In this document: one piece after another, positions 1-9,235 of the stretch
Layout: the number at the start of each line of letters is the position of its first letter
How positions within the stretch are numbered: the first letter of the stretch is position 1
DNA from: Letharia columbiana
Lineage: Eukaryota > Ascomycota > Lecanoromycetes > Lecanorales > Parmeliaceae
Direction of reading: 5' to 3'
Length of the DNA stretch: 64,000 bases
NCBI RefSeq assembly: GCF_014066305.1
Contig: NW_023501038.1
Span: 1,467,001 to 1,531,000, forward strand
The notes under the pieces: model-generated
Seen by the model: the letters and a program-made list of their open reading frames with translations, nothing else
Database searches by the model: none
Told to the model about the DNA's origin: nothing
Position numbers and translations under genes: made by a program

Positions 1-2
1 GC

Positions 3-3000
3 TTAGTCTTGAACCGACATTCATCCCTGCCCGGGGACAAAGCTAGCCCAGCACTCAATGAGGACGACGTTATATTTGACGTGGCCTCATCACCACCTTG
101 GTCGGGGAGTCAGATACCACAAGAGATGGGTCGCCCTGCTTTGCCTGTCTTTCGGGTGCCGCGAAGGACCACGCCTGCTGCTCTTCCAACGCCGATGACT
201 TCTTCAGACTCTAGGCGACGGCACCTGCTCGAATTTTCGGAAGAAGAACATTCTGATAGTCGCTCTCACCGAATCAGACGAATGACAGATTCTGATGACT
301 CAACCGACGCTGAGATGTGTCCATCCGAAGAGGAAACATCTCACCAACTTCAGCGCGCACAACGCAAGATACGCGGAGTCCTACCAGCGTCTTGGCTGAA
401 GCTAGACCTGAAAACCCAAAAGAAGAAGCCCGAGGATACTTACAAGGCTCTTCCTAGTGTATCGCCTGACAGAAACGTTGCTCAACGAGGTGTAGCGCGC
501 ATGATTATCGCGGCAGGCAGCAAGAGACCTGGTACGCCGAATCGAAGACCGCAGATCACTGTGCTGGCCGATGACGATGGTCTCGAATCGGAGTCAGACG
601 AGCTGCCGCAACAGACTCGAATTCATCAACGCCAGCATCAAATGCCTGAAAATGGTGGAGAAGGGCTTCTCACGGGAAGATGGGGAGAGGCTGCAGAAGA
701 CGACCGAATCGATGCCATGTTGCCTTCGGCAACAAGGGCTTTCCATTCCCGAAAAAGCAACAAACGCCAGAATAAGATAGGAGACATCCACCCCCGTCCT
801 CGGGTTACTCCCTACGGCATCTCGAAGAAAGCCTCAAGCAATGGCGCTCATCAGCGCAAATTCATGGACCAGTTCGACGAAAGTCACAGGGAGAAACCCA
901 AATATCGCCCGCCGAGACTTGGTATACTTGACGCACCATTAACGAAGGGACTACCTCAGGACTCTGTGCCCCAATTTCTCAAAGTCGCAACTCGCACAGC
1001 ACGCTCACGCCGTGATCAAGGAAGACACAGTCCGTCTCGAAAGTTTGTCCGCTTGGCAACAAGGGATGATGATAACGATGCCAATGAGACCCTACAAAAT
1101 TGGCGGGAAGGAACCATTGTACCTTTGGATAACGACAAGATCAATGAAGCATCAACTCGCCAGCCTTTGTGCCCGCGTTCAACGAATAGCCCCGTGCCCT
1201 CGTTGGCGTCCAAAACGACACGCAGCTTCCAAGAGTTCAAATTGTCGGCCTCTCGAAAGACATCCGCGAAATCGCATCTTCGTCTCACAAAGTCTCGAAA
1301 GCTTCAGACCTCCCTAGATCATCTCATCGAGCGTCGATGTAGAGACGAACCTCAGACTAGCCAACAGAAAGCGCCCTCATGGCTTCAGCAATCTATCGAG
1401 AAGCCAAAAAAGCGAGGGCAAATAGTCTCTTCGTTGCGAGCTATCAAGGATTCAAGGCCAGCAATGCTAGAGTCTACTCGGGCAGACACAGATGGGACAC
1501 ATGCACAGGCTATGTTTCAGCGAGATCTAGCCAGAGTCAATCACTTTGAGGATGATTCAGGACTTCCTGGTGTTGTAGTACGGAGGTTTCTTGGAGAGGA
1601 CGGCATGCGGCCATCCAATACTGCTGCTCTACAGGCAGATCGTGTGATAGTGGGTCAGGATGCCAATGCTACCACCACCAAGAGGATCCTTCCCCGCAAG
1701 CGGAGAAAAAGACAGCCACAACACGTGGATATTCCCGAAACGTGGTCCAGAGAGCCCAGTGCTCTTGTTATCTCGTATGATTATCCAGGTCAAGCTGTGG
1801 ATTCCTCTGAAGTACAGAAAAGGGACATGCTTGTTGGCCTGGGACCGTTTGGAACCCGGTATAGTGACACTTTTGGTGTCACTCCTCTACCTACGGGAAC
1901 TTGCTTTAGTGCAAACACTTTACTAGGCAATGGTGCCTTTGCTAAGGCTCTCAAACATGCGATTACCGCCAATCTCGAAAGCTCCAGAGGATACGCCCTT
2001 GCGAATTTCAATGGTAGGAGCCTGAGATGGGGCCCATGGAATGACGCTGTCTCTTCGGAGCTGGGTGAAGTTTTCGAGGCAATTAACCAGTCGTTACAAA
2101 ATGCCGCGGGCCAGAGCCTAGGAGTACCGAATTTCCTTAGGTACGAGCAAGTCTTGCTCTTGCAAAACAGCATTCTTGAATACTTCTCGAATCATTTGAG
2201 CTTCCTTGACCCAGTGGACAGAGTTGCATACGTCCTGAGATGCAAGAGCCTTCTTCTTACCTTGACTGCTGAGCTCATCGATCATAGTGCAGTCAGCAGA
2301 ACAACCAACCATCAAATTTCAGACAAGTTACAAAAGGACATCCAAATCAGCACACTTAACCTATCAGTTGCCAACCAATTGAGACAGATCTCTAAGCATG
2401 AGCTCATACCGTCAAGATTGCAGGATGAAGTTGGATCCCTAGTTCAAAAAGCAGCCCTTCACACTCTCGACTTGTCGCTGGGAAAGGGGCTTGAGCCGTT
2501 CGAGACTTGTCTATCAAACCTTAGGAATCAGAATGCAGACTATCGCATCCAGGACTATTCCATCGAAGCATTCGTTGTTGCCCAACATGTGCTTGGCCAA
2601 GACCCAGACTCTAAGACGAGCGTCTGGCTGACTTTGCTGAAAGCTGTCCCAACCAGATCCTCGCATGGTATTTTCGATGTCGCTTTGGCTGAGAAATCCT
2701 GGAAACAGCTCTTTACCTTGCTACCTTTCCTCGAAATGGACGCACAAGGAGTTGTAGAGACTGGGCGTCGGTTCAGGGTTCCATTTGACAATTGGACGCT
2801 TGCTAAGCGCCTCATAAACCCTGTGTTGGAAGCTTCGCTAAGTAACCCACAACGGCAACCTCCTAGCTTCAACTCTTACTGCCGAGCCATCTTTGGGCGT
2901 TGCCTCCACTTGATCAATGGCTGGGGCTGGCGAAGATGCGAATCCATCATTGGAACACTTTTCGACTATTTCGCTCGTAACAGTCTAGCTCATCTGAGGA

Positions 3001-5609
3001 GCGAAGAAAGCAAGGGCTCACCGCTCTTTCTGGAACGACTAGGCGAGAACCCTACTCTGATCTCTGAGGCCGAAGATAGGGGCTTCCATATCCTGCTAAA
3101 GATTATAGGAAGCGGCGTCAAGCACATGCGACAGTCATACTCCGAGAAGAAGATTCGAGACGTAGTATGGCGCTTGATGCCAAATCATGGCCGCTCCCAC
3201 CCGAAAGAAGAAGCCGTTCGTCAAGAGCATTTAGACGCATTGCGAAATCACCATGATCTGCTCTGTACTTTATACTGGGCTTCTCCGCCCAGCTGCAGAC
3301 CGCCGTTGACCGTCATTCGCAACCTGGTCAACCTGGAAATCTCGCATCGAGAGGCCTGCCATATCAACATCCGGGCCTGGTTCCACCTCGTCAAATTCCA
3401 ATTATCGACTGATGAGCCTATCACTAACCTAGAGCCGTTCGCTGAGTGGCACAATCATATTTTGGCGCAAATTCTTCGACAGCATAGTCTTGCTCGCACG
3501 GAAGCGGAGGACCAAGTCAGATCAGCGCAGTCCGTCGGTGGCCTTATTGTGTCCAAAGAATTGCTTGAAACAACCATAGCTAGGAACCAGCGCCAGGTCG
3601 AAGCAATACTGAGTGACGCTTTGGTGTGCCTTAAGCTCGCTATCGACGCCGCTCTGAATTCTCAAGCCGCTTCAACCTTGTTGTCTACGACGTTGGCCAA
3701 AGTTTTCGAATTGTTTGACGCGAGCAGAACTCAAGCTAATAAGCCAATTATACAAGCATTAGACGTTCTCACTGCATGTGCAAGCAAGTCGTCAGAGTCT
3801 TGCGATAAGAACGAAGAAAGCCAAGATTATGGAGACTGGTCAGCTTTTGACGACGATTCCGCAGCCATACCACGACAAGAAGACACGGTCTCGCCGTTTG
3901 TTACGTTCCACGACCCTTTGAGGCATCTTCTCTCGAATTGCTTTGGAGCAGACCAGGTGCCCGATGATGCTCTGCTATTGAAGGTGGTTGACGTTTGGGT
4001 TATCGTTGCCCAAGGACTGGTTCGAGGTGGGCTAAGATCTTGGACTGATTACCTTGGTCAATTTGGACACGACTCTTGGAGTTCATTGCGAGACACGGAG
4101 CAGACTAGGAAATTCTTTGCCTACTATCTGGCTAGGTTAATTGAGATGGACAACAAAACTTACCATGACCACAAAGCGTTCTTTTTGATGTCTTGGGTCT
4201 GTTCGCTGGTTGAGCGCGAGTCACTGCTCAAATTTCAACATCGACTTATAAGTGCCTTGCTGAACACAGATTCTGAGAATTCTTTACTACAAAATCTACC
4301 ATTTTGGAAGGATGCAGCCAATGGAACATATCAAGTCGCGGCATCAGATTTCTCTGATCGCAGGCTATCATTGATCTCCAGCGTCCTGTCGAATATGCGG
4401 GTTTCTTTGGAAAGTGCCGTATTCGAACCCTTTATGAACGGCAATGAGCTTCGGCAAGAATTCAAGGATTTACTCAAGCACCTCATGGCGACGATGAAGC
4501 GTAATTATCAAGAGCTTGGCCACGGATCAAACGCCAGAGGAGGTTATGTCGACTTCGTGCATCGTGTCGTCGAGTTCTTGCAGCAGCACACTTCGACAAT
4601 TTGTCCCATAGATCGCTTCTTCACCGACAACGGTGCCTTCCCGCTACCCGCCACGGATCCGACATACGTCGTCGGCCAGCTCAAGAATTACGGCCTACGA
4701 CTGCAAGACGCTAGGACGCCCAAGCAGCTCGCAGTCTTCCTCCAATCTGTATCCGAGCGAGCTGCTATCGATGGCCAACAGCCATACCTCGTTGGCCAGC
4801 TGCACACGGCAATGTCCAGTGCTTTCGAGGACGGTGTATCATCTATACCGACGTTGCGCTCTTTCCTCGTCAAGAACATCATTCCGGCATATGTCGAGAT
4901 GGCTTTCAGCACGGCATGTGGCTGGGTCCTAGCAATGCCCTATCTGCAAGCTCTGCAAGCAGTCTTTGAAGAGCTACTTAAGGATCTTGATGGCACCAAC
5001 CCGGGTAGTGTCGCCGCCATTGCAAGCATGATCACTGCTTTCCTCGATTCGACGCGACGATCGTTCGAAATACTCATAGCGGATTCTTGCGAATCAAAAC
5101 CAAGAGACGGTAGGACATTGAGGATTATGTCAGCATGCTACTTAGCCATCTCCTCACTTCTACCGGTCCTAGACTATATTGTCCGTCTGCCAGGACCAGC
5201 TCTGTCTGCAGTTGACAACATTGAGTTCTTCAAATCTTTCGCTGTGAACTTTTCTGCTGTGCTCCGCAGCGACTGTGATGCAAATATGGCAAACATCGAC
5301 ATAAATGAGAGGCCACTCGCGGAGGCATCGAGCCCCAACATTCGCCGGTTCGCTACGCAAGAGCTGAGAGACAGCTTGACCAGAATCTGGGTCCGCCACG
5401 GTGATCAGTATTATGTCATTAGAGGCTCAACGAGGAGGGAGGTTGTGATGGACATTGGTCTGTATGAGGAGGAGAAGGCGCAACTGCTGATAGGCTTTGG
5501 AGAGTTCTTCAAGACTTGCATAGCGATGCCAGCGCTGAGGGAGGAAGGTGATCACTTCCTAGTAACAAGAGAAAGGAAGCTGTTGGAGACCAACGAGTTG
5601 TTTTTCTGA
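3..5609 (+). CDS. mms22/mus7: Mus7/MMS22-family replication-repair protein (5' partial)
   Basis: Large protein of the Mus7/MMS22 family. Family members work with a cullin ligase module (Rtt101-Mms1 in budding yeast) at stalled or damaged replication forks in the nucleus. The frame is open to the left edge with no stop, so the true start lies upstream; the first in-frame ATG here is at 126. About 1,868 residues are visible. The first ~570 are low-complexity, acidic, serine/arginine-rich and probably disordered. The conserved region begins near residue 600 with GTRYSDTFGVTPLPTG followed by LLGNGAF, which I recognise as the Mus7 core signature. A long alpha-helical body with a YGDWSAFDDD acidic patch follows. 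It ends cleanly at TGA 5607-5609, with no introns visible in this part. Family assignment comes from remembered motifs; the usual length (~1,900-2,100 aa) fits a gene missing only a short N-terminus. Confidence 0.85.
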   Translation, partial: LVLNRHSSLPGDKASPALNEDDVIFDVASSPPWSGSQIPQEMGRPALPVFRVPRRTTPAALPTPMTSSDSRRRHLLEFSEEEHSDSRSHRIRRMTDSDDSTDAEMCPSEEETSHQLQRAQRKIRGVLPASWLKLDLKTQKKKPEDTYKALPSVSPDRNVAQRGVARMIIAAGSKRPGTPNRRPQITVLADDDGLESESDELPQQTRIHQRQHQMPENGGEGLLTGRWGEAAEDDRIDAMLPSATRAFHSRKSNKRQNKIGDIHPRPRVTPYGISKKASSNGAHQRKFMDQFDESHREKPKYRPPRLGILDAPLTKGLPQDSVPQFLKVATRTARSRRDQGRHSPSRKFVRLATRDDDNDANETLQNWREGTIVPLDNDKINEASTRQPLCPRSTNSPVPSLASKTTRSFQEFKLSASRKTSAKSHLRLTKSRKLQTSLDHLIERRCRDEPQTSQQKAPSWLQQSIEKPKKRGQIVSSLRAIKDSRPAMLESTRADTDGTHAQAMFQRDLARVNHFEDDSGLPGVVVRRFLGEDGMRPSNTAALQADRVIVGQDANATTTKRILPRKRRKRQPQHVDIPETWSREPSALVISYDYPGQAVDSSEVQKRDMLVGLGPFGTRYSDTFGVTPLPTGTCFSANTLLGNGAFAKALKHAITANLESSRGYALANFNGRSLRWGPWNDAVSSELGEVFEAINQSLQNAAGQSLGVPNFLRYEQVLLLQNSILEYFSNHLSFLDPVDRVAYVLRCKSLLLTLTAELIDHSAVSRTTNHQISDKLQKDIQISTLNLSVANQLRQISKHELIPSRLQDEVGSLVQKAALHTLDLSLGKGLEPFETCLSNLRNQNADYRIQDYSIEAFVVAQHVLGQDPDSKTSVWLTLLKAVPTRSSHGIFDVALAEKSWKQLFTLLPFLEMDAQGVVETGRRFRVPFDNWTLAKRLINPVLEASLSNPQRQPPSFNSYCRAIFGRCLHLINGWGWRRCESIIGTLFDYFARNSLAHLRSEESKGSPLFLERLGENPTLISEAEDRGFHILLKIIGSGVKHMRQSYSEKKIRDVVWRLMPNHGRSHPKEEAVRQEHLDALRNHHDLLCTLYWASPPSCRPPLTVIRNLVNLEISHREACHINIRAWFHLVKFQLSTDEPITNLEPFAEWHNHILAQILRQHSLARTEAEDQVRSAQSVGGLIVSKELLETTIARNQRQVEAILSDALVCLKLAIDAALNSQAASTLLSTTLAKVFELFDASRTQANKPIIQALDVLTACASKSSESCDKNEESQDYGDWSAFDDDSAAIPRQEDTVSPFVTFHDPLRHLLSNCFGADQVPDDALLLKVVDVWVIVAQGLVRGGLRSWTDYLGQFGHDSWSSLRDTEQTRKFFAYYLARLIEMDNKTYHDHKAFFLMSWVCSLVERESLLKFQHRLISALLNTDSENSLLQNLPFWKDAANGTYQVAASDFSDRRLSLISSVLSNMRVSLESAVFEPFMNGNELRQEFKDLLKHLMATMKRNYQELGHGSNARGGYVDFVHRVVEFLQQHTSTICPIDRFFTDNGAFPLPATDPTYVVGQLKNYGLRLQDARTPKQLAVFLQSVSERAAIDGQQPYLVGQLHTAMSSAFEDGVSSIPTLRSFLVKNIIPAYVEMAFSTACGWVLAMPYLQALQAVFEELLKDLDGTNPGSVAAIASMITAFLDSTRRSFEILIADSCESKPRDGRTLRIMSACYLAISSLLPVLDYIVRLPGPALSAVDNIEFFKSFAVNFSAVLRSDCDANMANIDINERPLAEASSPNIRRFATQELRDSLTRIWVRHGDQYYVIRGSTRREVVMDIGLYEEEKAQLLIGFGEFFKTCIAMPALREEGDHFLVTRERKLLETNELFF

Positions 5610-5878
5610 CAATCGAGGCGAAGACGAGCGTTAGAGCTTGGTTAAGAGAACGCAGCATTGGTAGGTATTTCGCACAGGTCATCAGATGGCACCAAATCTT
5701 TCACACCGTCAATGGATTTTACGCACATGGTATTGCGTTTTCGGAAAGCAGCCCGTCCCTTTTTCGTGCAGTTATCGCTGTTTCCGCTGGTCTCCTTTAT
5801 ATACAGTAAGTCCCAGGCCCCAGCCATTTTAACATTCCACCCTCTCCATTCTGCCATACATCTTGCGAAACCAACAAA

Positions 5879-6580
5879 ATGAGCTCCAACACCCCAGCAT
5901 CTGTGTCGGTTCGAATAGTCCGAGTATCGAAAACTAGCCCGACCGACGACGAAGACCTCAACAGGCTGATAAGCCTCTGCACCGCGACTTCACGCTCCAA
6001 CGCTTTCATTTGCTGCCTGCTTCGGCAGCCCCACAGCGACACGTCCTACAAGCAGTATGCACACTTCCACTATCTGTCCGTGCTCGAGGACAACAATTCT
6101 CGCGTTTTTATCGCCCATGGTACGGCATCGCATAATTTGGGGACCGACCTGGGGAGTGTATGGATAATGAATTGCAAGATTAATGCTCCCCCGCCTGCAC
6201 ATAAACTGCCGGATTTCATCAAGGAAGGCTGTGTACAGATAGTTGTGGGTAACATGGACAAGCAGCGTAGGGCGGCGATGAAGAGAGATTGTTTTGGTAT
6301 GTTTATCGCTACGGCATGATTGACCGATGACCCCCAAAATAAAAAATGGCCTACCGAGAAACGCGGAAACAATCCAGTCATAGCAGGGCTAGACGTCAAC
6401 CCCGCCCATCCCAAACAGGATCAAATCCACAGACGACTGGTTGCATTTGCAGTAGCCGAGATTCGAAAGGATGAACCTCGAAGCGACATCATGGCGCCAG
6501 TCGCCACATTCTTGAAGCTCTCGATCAGGTCTGCCCGGAAGCTGAGGGCTGGAAGGGTGTCGAGGGGGTTTTGGTGCTGA
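5879..6580 (+). CDS. Unknown small protein, probably two exons
   Basis: I do not recognise this gene. The ATG at 5879 sits in an A-rich context, about 80 bp after a TATATA element (5798-5803). Unspliced, the frame gives 146 residues and stops at 6319. A GTATGT donor at 6297 and a TTGCAG acceptor ending at 6452 would remove a 156-bp intron containing that stop. This joins exon 5879-6296 in frame to 6453-6580 and gives 181 residues ending SRGFWC. The first exon looks globular (mixed beta/alpha, SVWIMNCKIN, VQIVVGNMD) and the tail is basic. No signal peptide or membrane segment is seen. Further 3' exons are possible. The intron is inferred from splice consensus and phase only. Confidence 0.5.
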
Positions 6581-7006
6581 GTCCGTTGATTCTGCGGTCG
6601 CTGGGGAAGCAGCAGAGGACGTTGAGAGTGTTGGTGAATTGGGGGCTAGAGTAGGTAGGTAGGAGGAGGTATGTGGATGTCCGGCATGCTTGGTTCAAAG
6701 AACGGGATGGGATATATACGACGGTGGGTGTGGTAAGGATATGTTGTGCTAACATGATCTGATTCGCCAGCTCTGGTAACAGCCGACAAATGACTGGTTG
6801 TGACTTGCTATCGGATGGGACTGTTCATCAGAGTTGCGTACTGGTGGCGTCTTGTATATCTGACCTCTCACGCGTTTAGCCACCCCGCCATATCAATAAT
6901 TCTCCCTGTCGTTGTTTCTTTCTCTCTTTGAGCTATTGTTCAATCCCATCCTTTTGAATTTGTCCAAACATCCTTGCCGATAGTACGATTTCTACCCTCG
7001 ACAACC
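6581..7006. promoter_or_regulatory. Intergenic/upstream region of the 7007 gene
   Basis: This stretch has no supported gene. Its last ~120 bases are pyrimidine-rich, as is common before fungal start codons. No TATA box or repeat stands out. Confidence 0.3.
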
Positions 7007-7697
7007 ATGTCTAAGCCCATTTTACCCAAGAAGTTCCTCGACCAGCTCTACAACATGAACATCCTGGCTCCCGACGAAAATCCCGTCAAACGGTTTCAGA
7101 AATGCAAGACCTACAACGGCCCTAAATCGACACATGGATCCAATTCAAGATCAAATCGGCATTCCACACATACCAGGCCATCCCCGTCCTCATCTTTCCC
7201 TTCCATGCCGCCAGCCCAGATGACGAACCCGGTGATGCAGCAATTCAACGACTGCATCTTCAACGACTCGAATGGGCATTCGTCCAGACCCTCACACCAA
7301 TCTTCACATCACAACCTCTCAATCCCACATCCCTCAAAATCTACCAGAATCCATCGCCCATCAGACTCATCACACACCTCCTCGATCCCAGGCACGGCAC
7401 ACGGCGCCATCGAAGCGTACACTAAACCCCGCCCGTCCCGTTCGTCCAAGGGAAAAGGCGTCCGTTTCGCGCCCAGCGCCTCGGTCCGCGAACGCGAGCC
7501 GAAGCACTGGCATCCCGGTGGCGAGCAGCGGACGAACCACGAGAGCAAAGTGTGGAGGGAGGCCTGAGGCGTGGAGGGTGGAGCGGCTGATGTGTGAGAG
7601 TTGTCACGTCGGGCGCCAGAAGTGGTTGGAGGGTGGGAGGAGGTTGGGCGATAGTTGTTATCGATTTAGGGAGGGGAAGAGGGCTGGGAAGAAATGA
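7007..7697 (+). pseudogene. Paralogue 1 of a tandem CxxC-motif pair; frame interrupted near 7480-7580
   Basis: The ATG at 7007 (ACAACCATG) opens a frame that ends at 7567 after a serine/proline-rich disordered region and a KGKGVRFAPS motif. The expected C-terminal domain (MCESCHVG ... GDSCYRFREG, stop 7697) lies in a different frame on the same strand. The neighbour at 8224 carries the same two elements in one frame (KKGVQFTPS, then MACKYCHVK ... CDGCYRD), so one gene is broken or spliced here. A 67-bp GT-AG removal (donor in TCGGTCCGC, acceptor GCAAAG) would restore phase, but its donor is weak. A one-base frameshift is the alternative. The second cysteine pair is also reduced to a single Cys. 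I therefore lean to a decaying copy. Function is unknown; a zinc-binding knuckle is a guess. Confidence 0.5.
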
Positions 7698-7710
7698 GGG
7701 GGTGGGAAGG

Positions 7711-7740
7711 GAGGGTGAGGGCGAGGGCGAGGGCGAGGGT
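7711..7740 (+). repeat. GAGGGC microsatellite
   Basis: About five G-rich hexamer units lie just downstream of the 7007 gene, on a G-rich plus strand. Confidence 0.7.
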
Positions 7741-8223
7741 TTCGGGGTTGGAGGTTGCCGGTGTGAGAGAGTGAGAGAAGGTGGTTTGATGTTCGGTTTT
7801 CTTGTGATGATCACCTGGTCTGTATTTAGCAATGGCGTCCAGGTCACAAAGATGCCCAGGCCATGATGAATTGGGCTCTCAGCTAGCTGGCTGTTAGTGA
7901 TTGAACAAACAACATCTTCTTTCGCCGTCCGTCATTCACCGCTTTGCAATCTTCCCAAGCCGGAAAGAGTGTTCACGTACAGAGCAGAATATTCCCTAAA
8001 TTCCCGCCCTGTAAACCATGGCCTCCTTTGTCGAGTTAGAGATTGATCTGCATGAGACCTCACCTTTAACCCACCTGTATAGAAGCGTTCCCTCCTCTCT
8101 TCCCTTCCGTCCGTCTTCTCTCGCATTTCAACATCCATCTTCCGTAACGTCTGCGAATGACATCAGCTCCTCCGTATAGTAAACACATAGCTCCACATCT
8201 ACTTGAAAAAAACGCCATCCTTC

Positions 8224-8931
8224 ATGGGCCCACCATACCTGCCGCCAGGATCACCGGCCTACAGCGTGTACTTCGCAAACCCGGCGAATCGCCACCCGCC
8301 GTCTGCCAATCCCACTTTTATCCCACCTGCACCCCAGCCTCAGATCTACGTGGGAAAGAGCTCAACGCATCCACCTTCTACCCCCCCTCCCTATACCCCA
8401 CCCCAGCCCCAGATCTATACGGGAAAAAGCGCCCCAACGACGTCTGACATCGACCCCCGCCCAGTCCACCAAGGCGGCATGAGCACGTACGACCAGCCCG
8501 GCCTGGCAAACTGGGTAGCAGCCAACTCTTTTCCCGACCATCCGGGACCTACAGATCGGCATGGGCCGACAGCAACGGCACACCATCATCATCAGTCCAG
8601 ACCTGCTGTACAACAATCCAAAACGACGACGCACGATCATCATCATCGTCTGGAATCTAGGCATGGGCCGACCGCGACGACGAAACCTCATCACTCGACC
8701 ACCACTGCAATGCCGAAACCGCGCTCTTGCCTCAAGAAAGGTGTGCAGTTCACTCCGAGCGTGCAGGCTCGTGATGAGAGAAAACAGGAGGGGAAGAATA
8801 GGACGAAATCCAACGGGACGAGAGTAAAACGCATGGCCTGCAAATACTGTCATGTGAAAGCGGTGGGTTGGACTGTGGATGACGAGGGGTATTGCGATGG
8901 ATGCTATAGAGACTCAAGGGAGCGGCGGTAA
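8224..8931 (+). CDS. Paralogue 2 of the tandem pair: disordered protein with C-terminal CxxC...CxxC knuckle
   Basis: Unknown function. The start is chosen at ATG 8224 (MGPPYLPPG); the frame is open a little further upstream without an earlier ATG. The 235-residue product has a proline-rich N-terminal half with a repeated PQPQIY(V/T)GKS segment. A histidine-rich middle follows with two RHGPTAT repeats, then a basic KKGVQFTPS box. The C-terminus carries MACKYCHVK, about 15 residues, then GYCDGCYRD: two CxxC pairs that could bind one zinc ion. It is uninterrupted, unlike its upstream neighbour 500 bp away, and the shared order (KG-V-x-F-x-P-S box, then cysteine knuckle) shows tandem duplication. 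No signal peptide or membrane segment is visible. The zinc-binding idea is inference from spacing. Confidence 0.6.
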   Translation: MGPPYLPPGSPAYSVYFANPANRHPPSANPTFIPPAPQPQIYVGKSSTHPPSTPPPYTPPQPQIYTGKSAPTTSDIDPRPVHQGGMSTYDQPGLANWVAANSFPDHPGPTDRHGPTATAHHHHQSRPAVQQSKTTTHDHHHRLESRHGPTATTKPHHSTTTAMPKPRSCLKKGVQFTPSVQARDERKQEGKNRTKSNGTRVKRMACKYCHVKAVGWTVDDEGYCDGCYRDSRERR

Positions 8932-9235
8932 GGGCATTAGATGGTGGAATGAGCGAAGAGAGCGGGCCGGGATGAATGGCGCCCGAGGGGTTTGTGAGGC
9001 AAGTGGTAGATGATGATGATGATGATGGGGAGACTTGAAAGAGTGGAAATGTCTGATTGGGGTCTGGATCCTGGGGTTCCAAGATGGTGAAGACGCAAGT
9101 AAAAAGGTGCTGCAACCACAGGCTCTATAACAGATCAGAAATGGAATTCCAGATACCTCTAATCATCAGACATGACACATTCCCCTATCGCATTACCCTC
9201 TCGCATTAACTCAACCGTGAGCGGGCAACTCACCG

